Shown: piece after piece, positions 18,348-28,691 of the stretch | Position numbering within the stretch: position 1 is the stretch's first letter | Layout: the number at the start of each line of letters is the position of its first letter | Origin: Entamoeba histolytica HM-1:IMSS | Taxonomy: Eukaryota; Evosea; Mastigamoebida; Endamoebidae | DNA length: 40,961 bases | NCBI RefSeq assembly: GCF_000208925.1 | Contig: NW_001915007.1 | Coordinates: 1-40,961, forward strand | Direction of reading: 5' to 3' | Position numbers and translations under genes: made by a program | The notes under the pieces: generated by a model | Told to the model about the DNA's origin: nothing | Databases searched by the model: none | The model's input: the letters and a program-made list of their open reading frames with translations, nothing else

Positions 18348-19997
18348 TTAGATTTGAACAATGTTGTTCTTTTCATAATAAATTTTAATTGGAATTTCAA
18401 GATTATATAAACTGTTTATCAACGCAACATTTTGTAATGCTATTGATTCAATATTTGAAAGATAAGCATTACAATTTTCAAGAATAAGACTATGGGTTGA
18501 TGATGGTAAAATAAGAGTTGGTTGATTGTAGACATTATTTAATTCAATAAATGTGAGTGATGTATAATATGATAAATCAATAATTTTTATATTGTTTGAA
18601 GTTTCTATTAAGTGTAATTGATAAATATTATTATTTAATAAGAAGGAAGTAGTTTGAGTAGAAATAAGAGTTAAGGAAGTTAATTTTTTTAAATATTGTA
18701 TATCTAATTGTTTATTAACATTTGATAATTCAAGTTGTATAAGATTTGGTGGAAATTTAAGAGAATTAGAATAACGACATGAAAGAAATTGAAGAGATGA
18801 TGGGAAGTGGGGAGATTCAAGTAAGACATCATTTGCATAAAGAATAGAAAGATTTGAAAGATTTTGAAATTCACCTTTAAATGTTTTTCCAGTTAAAGAT
18901 ATTGATGTTAATAAATTAAAAGATTCAAATGAAAAATAATGATTTGATAATGTTAATTGTCTAACATTTTCTGCATTATAAATTTTCCCATTTGATTTAA
19001 ATATGACCAAATCTGTAACTGTAGATGGAATTTCTATATCATTGTCATTTTGAATTATTGTTATATTTTTAAGGAATGGGAATGTTTTTGTATATAAATA
19101 AAAGCAGTCTTCAAGTTTTGTAAGTGAAGTTGGATAATTAATTGAATATTTAGAATAACTTTGGATTTCTTGTAATTGAGTGAATGAAGAAAAATCAAGA
19201 CAGGATTGTGTTATTCCAGTTAAAATAATTTTAGAAGGAAAATACATATCTATTATAAAAGAGTCAAATCCTTTAGAACAGTTTAACTCTAAATATTTAT
19301 CAAATAATAATAAAATTGAATCATCAATTCCATTAAACCATTTATCACAACAAATCATAAATTTTGATTGAATATAAGGTATTTGAAGAACTTCTTTAAT
19401 AGATTTTTCATCAGAAAGAATAATTGTTTTATATTTTATGTTATAATTCCAAAGAATTTTTATAAGTGAAGAATTGAAATGATTAATCATTTGAATGTTA
19501 ATTCTTTCTAATTGACTAAATTGATTTTTAAAACATTCACATAATTGAAAGTCTTTGAAACATTTAATAGATAATTTATTTAAATGAATAAATTGACTAA
19601 AATCAATTGGTTTTGTTGTGTTTGAATGTTGGTATACATTTAATTCTGTAATTTTATTTTTGAATGGAAGAATAATGTCTATAAGTTGTAAGTCTATTTT
19701 TTTAATAATCATATTGTTTATTGTTGGTGGAATAAAATTTATATATTTTAATGTATTTTCATTAAGTATTATTGTTGTGATATTATCAAATAAGTTACAC
19801 ATTAAGAGAAAACAGTTCATTTGTTGAAAATAGTCAACACTTTGAAATTGGTTTTGATAGTAGAAAAGAAGAGGGTTTTTAGACAGTTTCTTTACAATTC
19901 GTTGACATTTTTTATTAATACAAATAAAAGTAAAAAATGTTTGATATGTTTGTAAATAAGGAACAATAAACGACAAAGGGAGTTGTTCAAAATACAT
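18348..19997 (-). CDS. Leucine-rich repeat protein, 549 aa (F-box-like start)
   Basis: The function is unknown, probably protein binding. The N-terminus (LPLSFIVPYLQTYQTF, then FICINKKCQRIVKKL) looks like the F-box-like start seen in Entamoeba LRR proteins. Irregular leucine-rich repeats follow to the C-terminus, with recurrent LTSLTLIS and LQFLSCRYSNSLKFPPN type units. An upstream in-frame ATG at 20078 would add 27 residues, but that start would overlap the stop of the Cys-rich gene (20068) on the same strand, so the Met at 19997 is preferred; it leaves a 70-base gap. It resembles the BspA-like and F-box LRR groups, and I cannot separate them. Confidence 0.75.
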   Translation of the reverse strand: MYFEQLPLSFIVPYLQTYQTFFTFICINKKCQRIVKKLSKNPLLFYYQNQFQSVDYFQQMNCFLLMCNLFDNITTIILNENTLKYINFIPPTINNMIIKKIDLQLIDIILPFKNKITELNVYQHSNTTKPIDFSQFIHLNKLSIKCFKDFQLCECFKNQFSQLERINIQMINHFNSSLIKILWNYNIKYKTIILSDEKSIKEVLQIPYIQSKFMICCDKWFNGIDDSILLLFDKYLELNCSKGFDSFIIDMYFPSKIILTGITQSCLDFSSFTQLQEIQSYSKYSINYPTSLTKLEDCFYLYTKTFPFLKNITIIQNDNDIEIPSTVTDLVIFKSNGKIYNAENVRQLTLSNHYFSFESFNLLTSISLTGKTFKGEFQNLSNLSILYANDVLLESPHFPSSLQFLSCRYSNSLKFPPNLIQLELSNVNKQLDIQYLKKLTSLTLISTQTTSFLLNNNIYQLHLIETSNNIKIIDLSYYTSLTFIELNNVYNQPTLILPSSTHSLILENCNAYLSNIESIALQNVALINSLYNLEIPIKIYYEKNNIVQI

Positions 19998-20067
19998 TTC
20001 TTTAGTATTTGTTTTTTCAGATCTTCTTTCTTTCAAAACAAAACAATTGAAAACAGATAATTGTTGT

Positions 20068-21842
20068 TTAAAGTACAAGGAATAGAGAAAAAATAGCCAC
20101 TAGAGTTATTGAAATGAATATTCCCGAGTTTGGATAATAGAAATAACAATTTCCTTCTTCATTAGGTAATTGATAAAGTAAAGACGATGATTTTGCAAGA
20201 CATAATAAGCAATTTCCAATATCATCAGTTAATGTACAATCTGTTTCTTAAAGAGTTAGAATAATGAAAAAGAAAAGAAATAATAGAAAAAAAACAAACC
20301 AACACATTCACCATCAACGAGTTGATATCCTTCATAACATTCTTCACATTCATTTGGGTTGACTCTACATTGAAAACAATTAGATATTTTACATTCCACA
20401 CAATTATTTTCTAAATTTGCGTTAAGTAACGAACATTCTAAACATTGTTCTGAAGAAGAAATACACGTTTTACATTGTTTGTCACATTGTTTACACTCAT
20501 AATTATCTGTTAAGTAATATCCATTATGACATTCAACACATTGAATAATACCAGTTTCTGAAGACTGAAATGATTTACATGAAGATTCTGGTTTAAAACA
20601 AAATTTTCCATTACTTTCAAAAATATAATTTTCTTCACATTCACTACAAAATTCTGTTCCATTAAAATAATTAACACAATGACTTTCTCTACAAGTATTA
20701 GATGAGTCATCAAACATACAATAATTATTACATGTATTACATGCTTGAAGAGATGTTGTTGAATTACAAATTGTTGTTTCTTCTTTAGAACATATTAAAC
20801 ATGTTTTATTTGGAGAAACATAATATCCAGAATCACATTCTGAACACTTTCCATTTGAATTACATTTTTTACAATTATCTGGACATTTTGAACATCCTTT
20901 AGTTTCATTAAGAAAATATCCAGAAGAACAAACACGACATGACATTTCAGACGAATAAATTGAACAACCTTCTATTAATGTTCCATGAAGACATCTATGA
21001 CCATCTTGAGATGGTATTAAATTTCCATAACAAACTTCACATTCACCAAAATCATTTTGAATAAGACAATTTTGAATTACAATCACTATTTAAATAAATA
21101 ATGTTTATTATTTATAGGATAATAACAAACCATCACATTGATGAGTAGAAGGATTGAGTGTAAATCCAATATCACATGACTCACAAAGAGGTTTATCCAA
21201 TACATATTTTGAACAATGAGGTGTATATTTTTCACACCTTCCATTGAGTAGATAATAACTTGAATGACAAGAATAACAATTATTATCTTCAGAGCATTCG
21301 TTGCAACCTTTTTCACAAGCTACAATCAATTAAAAATTCTTCTTCAATGATGAGTGTATGTATAAAACAACTAAAAACAAACGAATACAATTATTTGAAT
21401 TATCAAGTCTTGTTCCTGGTGGACATGATACACAAGTATCATTTTTATATGAAATACATCCACTACTATTTCCTATTGAAATAAGAACTATACAAAAAAT
21501 ATACTAACTAGAAATAGTTCAAACTTAAACAATTATCACCAACAAGATGATACCCATAATGACATGCAATACACTTACCACTTGTATCAATTTCCACACA
21601 ATTTGAATATAAATTTTTAAAATCTAGACATTATTTTTGTTACTTCTAAATTAAAAATTGAACAAAAACAAACAAATACATTCAGCTTCAATAAGAATAT
21701 ATTGTGGCAAACATAAGGAACATTCATATTTATCATTATAATATTCTGGACAATAAACACAAAATGGTATTCCACAGGTAGTATTAACAATTTGACTTTT
21801 TACAAATGAAGCAAATAATAACATTAAACTAAAAAGGTTCAT
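20068..21842 (-). CDS. Cys-rich (furin-like repeat) surface protein, six exons, about 501 aa
   Basis: This is probably a surface receptor or adhesin-like protein; its ligand is unknown. Exons on the minus strand are 21842-21674, 21623-21525, 21472-21383, 21319-21131, 21085-20300 and 20240-20068. Introns are 45-63 nt, all in phase 1, with donor GTTTGT except intron 2 (GTTTGA). The last acceptor could also be six bases earlier (exon 6 from 20246), adding two residues. The protein starts with a signal peptide (MNLFSLMLLFASFVKS), followed by repeated CxxC modules of the type GYYLTDNYECKQCDKQCKTC, and ends in one hydrophobic segment (ISITLVAIFSLFLVL) with no cytoplasmic tail, so GPI anchoring or a bare membrane end is likely. 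It resembles Cys-rich ectodomains of Entamoeba transmembrane kinases but has no kinase. Confidence 0.85.
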
Positions 21843-23223
21843 TCAACTAAAAGAAGTTCAAAATAGAATAAAAGATCAGATAAACTATGTTCTCAAACAT
21901 ACTAACTCCTTTATAAAAATTACTATTTTTTGCATCTTTCCACTCAAATTATAAACAGTAAGATTCTATATTTAATGATTGATTAAATTATTAAATTAAC
22001 TATTTAACTAATGTTTTTCTTATTTTTTGAAATTATACCATTTTTTTATCTTTTTTCGAACAAATGTGATTTGAATTAATTGCAATAAAAATAAACATGT
22101 AAACCTATTTAAAAAAAATGTATGATGACTTTTGACTTAATTTATAACTCAGAGAATTTTATTCAAGAAATTACCTCACTCATACCACTTTTACAACTAC
22201 TACCTCATCAAAGCTGAATCTATCTGGAAAAAAAAACACTTCTCTAAACAACTGTATCTTTAGTGATTGATCTTCTCATTTTGAAATAATTTGAACTTAC
22301 TTGAAATATAACAATCACTTTTAATGATGTACAATAAGTATCTTTCATAAATTATAATAACAGTTTAGAGATAAATACTCTTTTTTATTAATATTTTTTT
22401 TCTATATTGTGGTTTACTTAAAAAATTATACTGAAAAGATAAATATTTTATCATCAACAACACTAGTCAACTTATCACCAATTAGATTTAATGTGTTTTT
22501 CTAATATCGAACAAAAACATTAGTGCTATTCTTGAATAAAGTTATAAACATATTCTCCTTTACCTATTGCTTCAGAAAGATAATCTCTTATTCCCACATT
22601 ATCCTAATTAATAACTTTTTTTAAATTTCATTCTTTTAATAATGTTTTATTCTTATAAACTTCTTACCTCATTTGAAAATTTATTTCGAATTATTTATAT
22701 GTATTATTCAAAATCAACGTCTTTCTGTTTTTCTTATTTCATCTTTTGGTACAACAATTCCCTAATTTTCTATTTAATTATTTTCATTTCATAATGAATT
22801 TCAAAGTGTTTAGACTAATCTTTTAATAACACTATTTCTATAAATGAATGTGGTCATTTAAGTATATTGGTAATTATTTGACTTTCGTTGTTTTAATTGA
22901 ATAAATTATTACTGGATGTGTTTTTTGATACACTGTTTCATAAGTTTTTAAAAATATAAACTACAATTGAAGAAAATTTTATAGTAGTACTTGTTTAATT
23001 AATAGTGGTATTGCTTTATTAACAATTAAAACATTAAATACGTTGTGAAAAAAAAATAACCATTTCTAATACTCTTAGTTGTTGGTCAAATTGAAGTGGT
23101 GTATATTCATCATCAATTCAAATGAATTTTATTTTTTTCTCTTTATTCAAAAAGTCTGAATGAAAATGAAAATTAAACTTCTGAATTAACTGCTGTCAAT
23201 TTCTTTATTCATCTGATAATTCA
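21843..23223 (-). pseudogene. Gene-free 1.4 kb with a strongly decayed minus-strand coding fossil
   Basis: No intact gene is present. Minus-strand frames between about 23160 and 22150 contain protein-like pieces that change frame and are broken by stops: DDEYTPLQFDQQLRVLEM (23114-23061), IRDYLSEAIGKGEYVYNF (about 22591-22538) and NLIGDKLTSVVDDKIF (22488-22441). Their order and strand agree, which suggests one old gene. I do not recognise the family. At the start of the stretch, a GAAC core at 21856-21859 (minus) fits the promoter of the Cys-rich gene. A short plus-strand ORF at 22122-22216 is probably chance. Confidence 0.5.
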
Positions 23224-23706
23224 ATGAACCCTCCAATACCTGATAAACAAGTCTCTGAAATTGTTACTCCATCACAAATTCAACTTATTAATCTTCGAGC
23301 ATTACAAGGATTTTTTCCAATTATTGAGAGTGTAATTATGAATTGTGGAGTAGTTAGTGTGTATGAACTAAGAAGTGAAGGTGGAAAAGAAATTACTGAT
23401 GTTGGTTGTCGTGGACCATTATTTTTAGTTCAAACACGACATAAAGAATTATGGTTAGTTGTTCTGAATCAATCATCATTTGGAATATATCATACAATTG
23501 TTTCAGAACAAACACAGTTTCAACAACAAGATCGTTATTTAACATTAACTCATTTAGATAATCAATGTTTAGTTCAATTTTGTTTTATTTCACAAAGTGC
23601 AAATGAAGAATGTACGAATGTAGTTAGTAGACTTAGAAGAGAATTAAGTGATAGAGTAAGATTTGGAAGACTTTTAAAACAAGCAGTGACATATTGTTCA
23701 ATGTAA
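23224..23706 (+). CDS. DCP1: Dcp1-like decapping co-factor, 160 aa
   Basis: Dcp1 binds Dcp2 and activates removal of the mRNA cap in P-bodies. The protein covers one EVH1-like Dcp1 domain: NLRALQGFFPIIESV at the start, ITDVGCRGPLFLVQ equivalent to the conserved W-x-x-T-D-V-E-G-x-L-F segment, LVVLNQSS for the RLS/NRLS stretch, and a final helix NEECTNVVSRLRREL equivalent to the EEC...I..L helix. There is no C-terminal extension of the kind found in animals, so it resembles the minimal yeast form. No intron is needed. Divergence is high, but the order of motifs supports the call. Confidence 0.8.
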   Translation: MNPPIPDKQVSEIVTPSQIQLINLRALQGFFPIIESVIMNCGVVSVYELRSEGGKEITDVGCRGPLFLVQTRHKELWLVVLNQSSFGIYHTIVSEQTQFQQQDRYLTLTHLDNQCLVQFCFISQSANEECTNVVSRLRRELSDRVRFGRLLKQAVTYCSM

Positions 23707-23799
23707 CATCTTTGAAATGAATATTTTTGTTATTTAATGGTTATATTATTTAATAAGTATTTTTAATAGAAATTAAACTAAGAACTTAAAAATAATAAA

Positions 23800-24227
23800 A
23801 TGGCTTCTATTCTTTACACACTTAATTTTGTTATTTGTATTATTCTTATTGTTACATTAACATTGTTATTAATTCCTATTCCTAATATTCTTAAAAAACA
23901 AATTCTTAGTTTAAGTCATTGGATTGTTAAGAAAAGAATATTTTCAATTACTTTATTAGTTATTGTTTCTATTCTGTTTATTGATGCATTTTCTAGAATG
24001 AAACATTGTGAAGGAGTTAAACAATCATTAGCATTCGATGCTCCAATTAATACACGTATTTCAACATATTCTGAGTTTGTTTATTTCTTTTTCATAAGGT
24101 ATTAAATGGAAAATAACATTTTAGATTATTTAGAAGTCAAAGAAATACTTATATTACATTTTTCAATTTACTCCTTGTTTTAGTTAATTGGAGAGTTGGA
24201 GCTTTAGTTCGTAAAGTAATTAATTAA
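23800..24227 (+). CDS. BAP31-like ER membrane protein, spliced, short form, 125 aa
   Basis: BAP31/Yet proteins act in ER export and quality control of membrane proteins. Exon 1 is 23800-24074 and exon 2 is 24125-24227, with a 50-nt intron (GTTTGT...TTTTAG) in phase 2. Splicing joins the codon GA|A and then gives LFRSQRNTYITFFNLLLVLV, the BAP31 signature around the third membrane span. The first two spans are about residues 7-28 and 45-64, followed by DAFSRMKHCE as in family members. The protein stops just after span 3 (VRKVIN), so the coiled-coil cytosolic domain and KKxx retrieval signal of animal BAP31 are absent. GAACTT with an upstream ATTAAACTA lies before the ATG. Confidence 0.85.
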
Positions 24228-24342
24228 GTATTTGGCATCATAAACTTTCAGTTATGTTTTAGAAAATCTGTAATATTTCATTGTTATAAGTTAAAAAAAT
24301 AGGGCTTTTGTAAAATAAAATAGAACTAATATTTTACTTTTT

Positions 24343-25614
24343 ATGAGCACTAAACAACCATCTCAACTTATTTCAAAGCAGAATGTTCAAGGAAAAACTA
24401 AACAACAACAAACAAAAGGAGGTAAAGATGAAAAACAAAAACAAGGAAAAACAAAAGAAGAAAAGAAAGAAGGACAACTAAAAGGTGATGGAATTCCACA
24501 ATTATCTAATAAAGAATTAAAGGCTTTAAAAAAACAACAAAAACATGATAAAAAAGCAGCTAAGTTAGGAGAAAATAATCAACAATTAAAAACAGGAGAG
24601 TCTCAAGTTATTCAACAAGTAAATACAATAGAATTAATGTTAGGAACAAAAAAACAAATGCCAATTGTTGAAATTAATAGTACGATTCATCCATCATTTG
24701 CAAGATTTGCATTAGAATGTTCTGAATATAAATGTGTTGGTAGTACTATTCGAGCATTACGATTTATTGAATGTATTATTCAAACATTAAAAGCAAGTAA
24801 ATTAACACAAAGTTCTGAATGTATTCCATTAATTGAAGAAAATGTTAAATTATTAGAACATGCACGAACAATTACTGTTGGAATGAATAATGTTCGTAAA
24901 TTTATTTTTATGAAGAATCAAAGCATTGAAAATATTATTGCAACAGCACAAACAGTTTCATCTAATATTATTGGTAGTCAAAAAGAAATTGTATCAAGTA
25001 GTTTGTTATTTAAATAAATATTAACTAATAAAGAAATTAATGAAAAAATAGTGGTTGATTCATATAAATATGTTAATGATGGTTCTGTAATATTAACAAT
25101 TAATTATAGTACATTATTATTAAATGTTTTTAAAACAGCATTCACTGATACAAATAAATTTAGAGTTATTGTTGTTGAAACATCACCATTTGAAGAAGGA
25201 GCAATCTTTGCACGAGCATTAAGTGAAATTGGAATAGATACAACATATATTCTTCCAAGTGGACTTCAAGTAGTTTTAGCTTCTGTTAATAGAGTAATAT
25301 TATCAGCAAGTTCTATGGATGGAAGAGGATCATTATATACAAGATCAGGAACAGCATCAGTCTTAATTGCTGCAAAAAGTAAACATATTCCAGTTATTGT
25401 TTGTTGTGAAACATATAAAATGACAGATGAAATTATGAAGAATGAAGGAGAAATATGTCGGATTGGAAATGGAATTACATTATATGATGAAATTCCACAT
25501 GATTTTATTACTGTTGTTGTAACTGAATTTGGGTGTATTCCAGCAACTTCTATTCCAGCTGTGGTAAGAGAATTACGTTGGGATTCAAAAGCACTTTCAC
25601 AAGAAAAATATTAA
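24343..25614 (+). CDS. eIF2B delta subunit, spliced, 406 aa
   Basis: This is a regulatory subunit of the exchange factor that recharges eIF2 with GTP at translation start. Exon 1 is 24343-25000 and exon 2 is 25052-25614; the 51-nt intron (GTTTGT...AAATAG) is phase 1 and joins IVSSS to MVDSYKYV. The N-terminal 85 residues are Lys/Gln-rich, as in other delta subunits. The Rossmann-like half then shows DGSVILTINYSTLL, KFRVIVVETSPFEEG, SRTGTA-like TRSGTASVLIAAK and VPVIVCCETYK-like PVIVCCETYKM, which best match delta among the alpha/beta/delta group. Shorter than animal delta. A TAGAACTAA element lies about 18 bases upstream of the ATG. Confidence 0.88.
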
Positions 25615-26820
25615 TTGAATATTTTTGTTTTTTCTTTATAAATTCTATTCCGAAAATACATGTTATTTACAATTAAATGAGTCATTGTCTTTTCTATAAA
25701 CAAGTGGTAGTTAGGTAATATATCATTAATAACCATTTTTAATGATTATTTCATTATTTTTCCCTTTTAAGAAGAAAATTTAGAATAATTCTAAATGACA
25801 GTTTTGACTATCTTATAAATACAAACTAGAGCATTATTTATTTTAATATATTCATTTTTACCTCTGAATTTCTAATACTAAAACTGTTTTCAATTTTAAA
25901 CACGATACATACAATGCAATATGAGTATGTTTATAATGTTAATGGAATGATGATTGAAATATTGTTATTTTAGATGTATAAAATAGGATAAAAATTTATT
26001 TTTACATTTGTAATATATTCAATTCATTATTGTTAATGTATATGTGATAAGTAAAATAATGTGTTGTTATTTCTATATAAGATTTAACGATGAAATAGAT
26101 GATTTTACTATTAAACAATCAAATTGTTCTAACAAGTTATAGATAATCTTTTTTATTAGTAAAAGCTCTTCTAAAGATTTATTAAATAATGTGAGTCATC
26201 TTATTTATATGTATTACCACTGTTAACAACTAGAACATAATGAAAATGAGTTTTTTACTTTCATTATTATTCAGAAAATGTGTCTTTCTTTAATAGTGAT
26301 TGTATATAAAATTAAGGAGTAGTACAAATCATTATATCACTTCAATTAAAAGAATAACTATAAAAAAGAAAAGATGAACATACAATTCATAATTTCTAGT
26401 TTTAGAATAACTAATGAAATAATGAACAATAAAAAATAAGTATTATTTTGAAAAGTATGTTGATTATTCAAAGAAAAAAAAACAATGTCTTAATTGAATA
26501 ATATACGGAAATACAACAATGAGGATGTATTTATTGCAAATAATGTGGTAAAATCAAATGTTTTTATTTAAGTTTGAAAGTGATTAGGATTATATGCTAT
26601 TGTTATATAAATTTAGTTCATTCATATTTCTCATTGTAGAAATACTAAAATAATCTTCTGTTTCTTTTAAAATCGAATAATTAATAGTACTAAAGTATAG
26701 TTTAAAAATATTAGAATGAAATTATAATCATATTTCAATTAGAACTATGGGAAATAACAATGATTTTTCGGGAAGAAAAACAATTTAGTAAGATACATCT
26801 GAATAGTTATTTTTTGTGTC
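25615..26820. other. Gene-free 1.2 kb with a doubtful plus-strand fossil
   Basis: No intact ORF is present. A single plus-strand frame from 26158 to about 26571 keeps protein-like pieces, such as NNIRKYNNEDVFIANNVV (26494-26547), between seven stops. In DNA this AT-rich roughly twice as many stops would be expected, so it may be a very old gene remnant, but the evidence is weak. The rest is uniform AT-rich spacer. Confidence 0.4.
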
Positions 26821-28677
26821 ATGAATCGTATTGAATGTAGTATGAATAGTATTCCTTATACTGAACTTCAAAGAGCAAAAGTTGGAATACCTCTTTATTT
26901 TGTTTATACTCCATTATGTAATGAAGTCAATAGATATGATATTCCAACCATATCACGATGTAGAGGATGTAAAGGATATATGAATAAATATAACAATTGG
27001 ATTGTTGCAGGAAGGACGTGGAAATGTTGTTTATGTGGACATATCAATACGGAGTTAACTGAACGATATCTTCAATTAACACAAGAAAGAATTCAAGAAT
27101 ATCCAGAGTTAATAGTTGATGCATTAGAAATAAAAACTGATAGTAATTATACTAGAAGACCAATGCAAGGGAATTGTATTTTATTTGCTATTGATCAATT
27201 ATATTTTGAATCAGTTAAAGACATCTTAATAAATATTATTCAAAAGATACCTAATAATACTCGAATTGGAGTAATGATTTATAGTGATAAAATAACATTA
27301 TTTAAATACCATAATAGTCATTATAGTATTGATGTTTTTAGTGAAGATGCAATAGAACTTATTAATGATATTAATTTATATTTACCATCTATTGAAACAA
27401 TCAAATCTGAAATTATAGATAATATAAGAAAATATAATGATGAACAAAATTATGTTGGATGTTGTTTTGGGAATGCAATGAAAACAATCAATTTTCTACT
27501 CAAAAACTATGGAGGAAAAGTCATTTGTTTAAATGGAAGTCATCCAACAAAAGGAGAAGGAAAATTAAATCCATTAACAAATGATTTTAAAACATTTAAA
27601 TCTAGTCATGATCCTTTTTATGATGAATTAGCTATAGAAATGAATAATAATATGATTACTATTGACATGTTCTTTAACTTAAGGAATGCATTTGATACAG
27701 CAACACTCTCAGATTTTGCAAGAAGAACTGGAGGAAGAGTTTATGTTTGTAATTCAAATGAAGAATTATTTCAAACAATGATAAATGACATTTTACAAAG
27801 TTATCGTCATGAGGCAGTATTTAGAATTCGATCAACACATAACTTAGCAACAAAAAAACGATATGGGAATTATAATCTAAGAAATAATGACTTAATTGCA
27901 GTTCCATGTATTGACCCAACGTCATGTTTTGTTATTGATTATGAAATATTACCAATATCTAATATAACAAATACATATATTCAAACAGTATTTCTTTATA
28001 CAAATCAAAATAAAGAAAGAATGCTACGAATAGAAACAATGAAAATACCACAAAATAGTCAACCAGAAATTAATGCAAGGGGACTTACTATTGCTTGTAA
28101 TATTATTTCATCAACAATTGGAATTAAAGAAGGACTTAAAGAAGCAAAGGAATATCTTATAAATATAGCAAAGAAAATTCCTAAATATTGTTCTCAAAGA
28201 AATGAGGCGATTTATTATTTATATTGTCTAACAAAAACACCACAAATGAATAAAAAAGGATATGTTTGTGCTGGGATTTTAAGAACAATAATTGGAAAAG
28301 GAGAATTTCCAATACCAGTGATGTATGTTATTGATGGAAATGGGAATTATCGTTCAGTTACATTATCAGGTCAAGAAGTAAAGAATTGTCTTGTACTTCT
28401 TATTATTGGAGAACAAATGATTATTGGAGTTGATAGGTTATTAGAAAAGAAAATGATTAAATCATGTTTTGGAGTTTCTACAATAACTGAAATTGCAAAT
28501 AATAGTTTAATTTCAGAAGAAGATAATGTAATTGCAATAACTATGAGAAAATTAATATCTTCTATTGGAAAAAAGATAATTACAATTGACTGTAGTGATA
28601 GATGGAAAGAATGGTTAATAGTAGAAGATAATTATCATGATGGATGGACATATCAAAAATTTTTAAATATACTTTAA
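26821..28677 (+). CDS. Sec24-like COPII coat protein, 618 aa
   Basis: Sec24 selects cargo into COPII vesicles leaving the ER. A zinc finger opens the protein: C47-x2-C50 in RCRGCKGYMN and C69-x2-C72 in WKCCLCGH, close to the Sec24 form RCxxCRxYINP...WxCxxC. The trunk domain follows (about 115-325; ILFAIDQLYF near its start, TLSDFARRTGGRVYVC near its end), then beta-sandwich (YGNYNLRNNDL) and helical parts, and a gelsolin-like end. Yeast and animal Sec24 have a long Pro-rich N-terminal extension; here it is missing, which explains the shorter length. Sec23 is a weaker alternative, since it would be expected near 760 aa. Confidence 0.85.
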   Translation: MNRIECSMNSIPYTELQRAKVGIPLYFVYTPLCNEVNRYDIPTISRCRGCKGYMNKYNNWIVAGRTWKCCLCGHINTELTERYLQLTQERIQEYPELIVDALEIKTDSNYTRRPMQGNCILFAIDQLYFESVKDILINIIQKIPNNTRIGVMIYSDKITLFKYHNSHYSIDVFSEDAIELINDINLYLPSIETIKSEIIDNIRKYNDEQNYVGCCFGNAMKTINFLLKNYGGKVICLNGSHPTKGEGKLNPLTNDFKTFKSSHDPFYDELAIEMNNNMITIDMFFNLRNAFDTATLSDFARRTGGRVYVCNSNEELFQTMINDILQSYRHEAVFRIRSTHNLATKKRYGNYNLRNNDLIAVPCIDPTSCFVIDYEILPISNITNTYIQTVFLYTNQNKERMLRIETMKIPQNSQPEINARGLTIACNIISSTIGIKEGLKEAKEYLINIAKKIPKYCSQRNEAIYYLYCLTKTPQMNKKGYVCAGILRTIIGKGEFPIPVMYVIDGNGNYRSVTLSGQEVKNCLVLLIIGEQMIIGVDRLLEKKMIKSCFGVSTITEIANNSLISEEDNVIAITMRKLISSIGKKIITIDCSDRWKEWLIVEDNYHDGWTYQKFLNIL

Positions 28678-28691
28678 TTTAAAGAAAGAAA

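Noticed and set aside
20078..20078. Upstream ATG of the LRR protein as its start
   Set aside because: It would begin inside the last exon of the preceding same-strand gene, and the next in-frame Met at 19997 leaves a normal gap.
20256..21329. Two or three separate small Cys-rich genes
   Set aside because: The ORFs join through 45-63-nt phase-1 introns into one protein with a signal peptide and a C-terminal hydrophobic end.
22122..22216. Short plus-strand ORF beginning MMTFDL
   Set aside because: Only 31 codons, no promoter elements, and it is antisense to the presumed minus-strand fossil.
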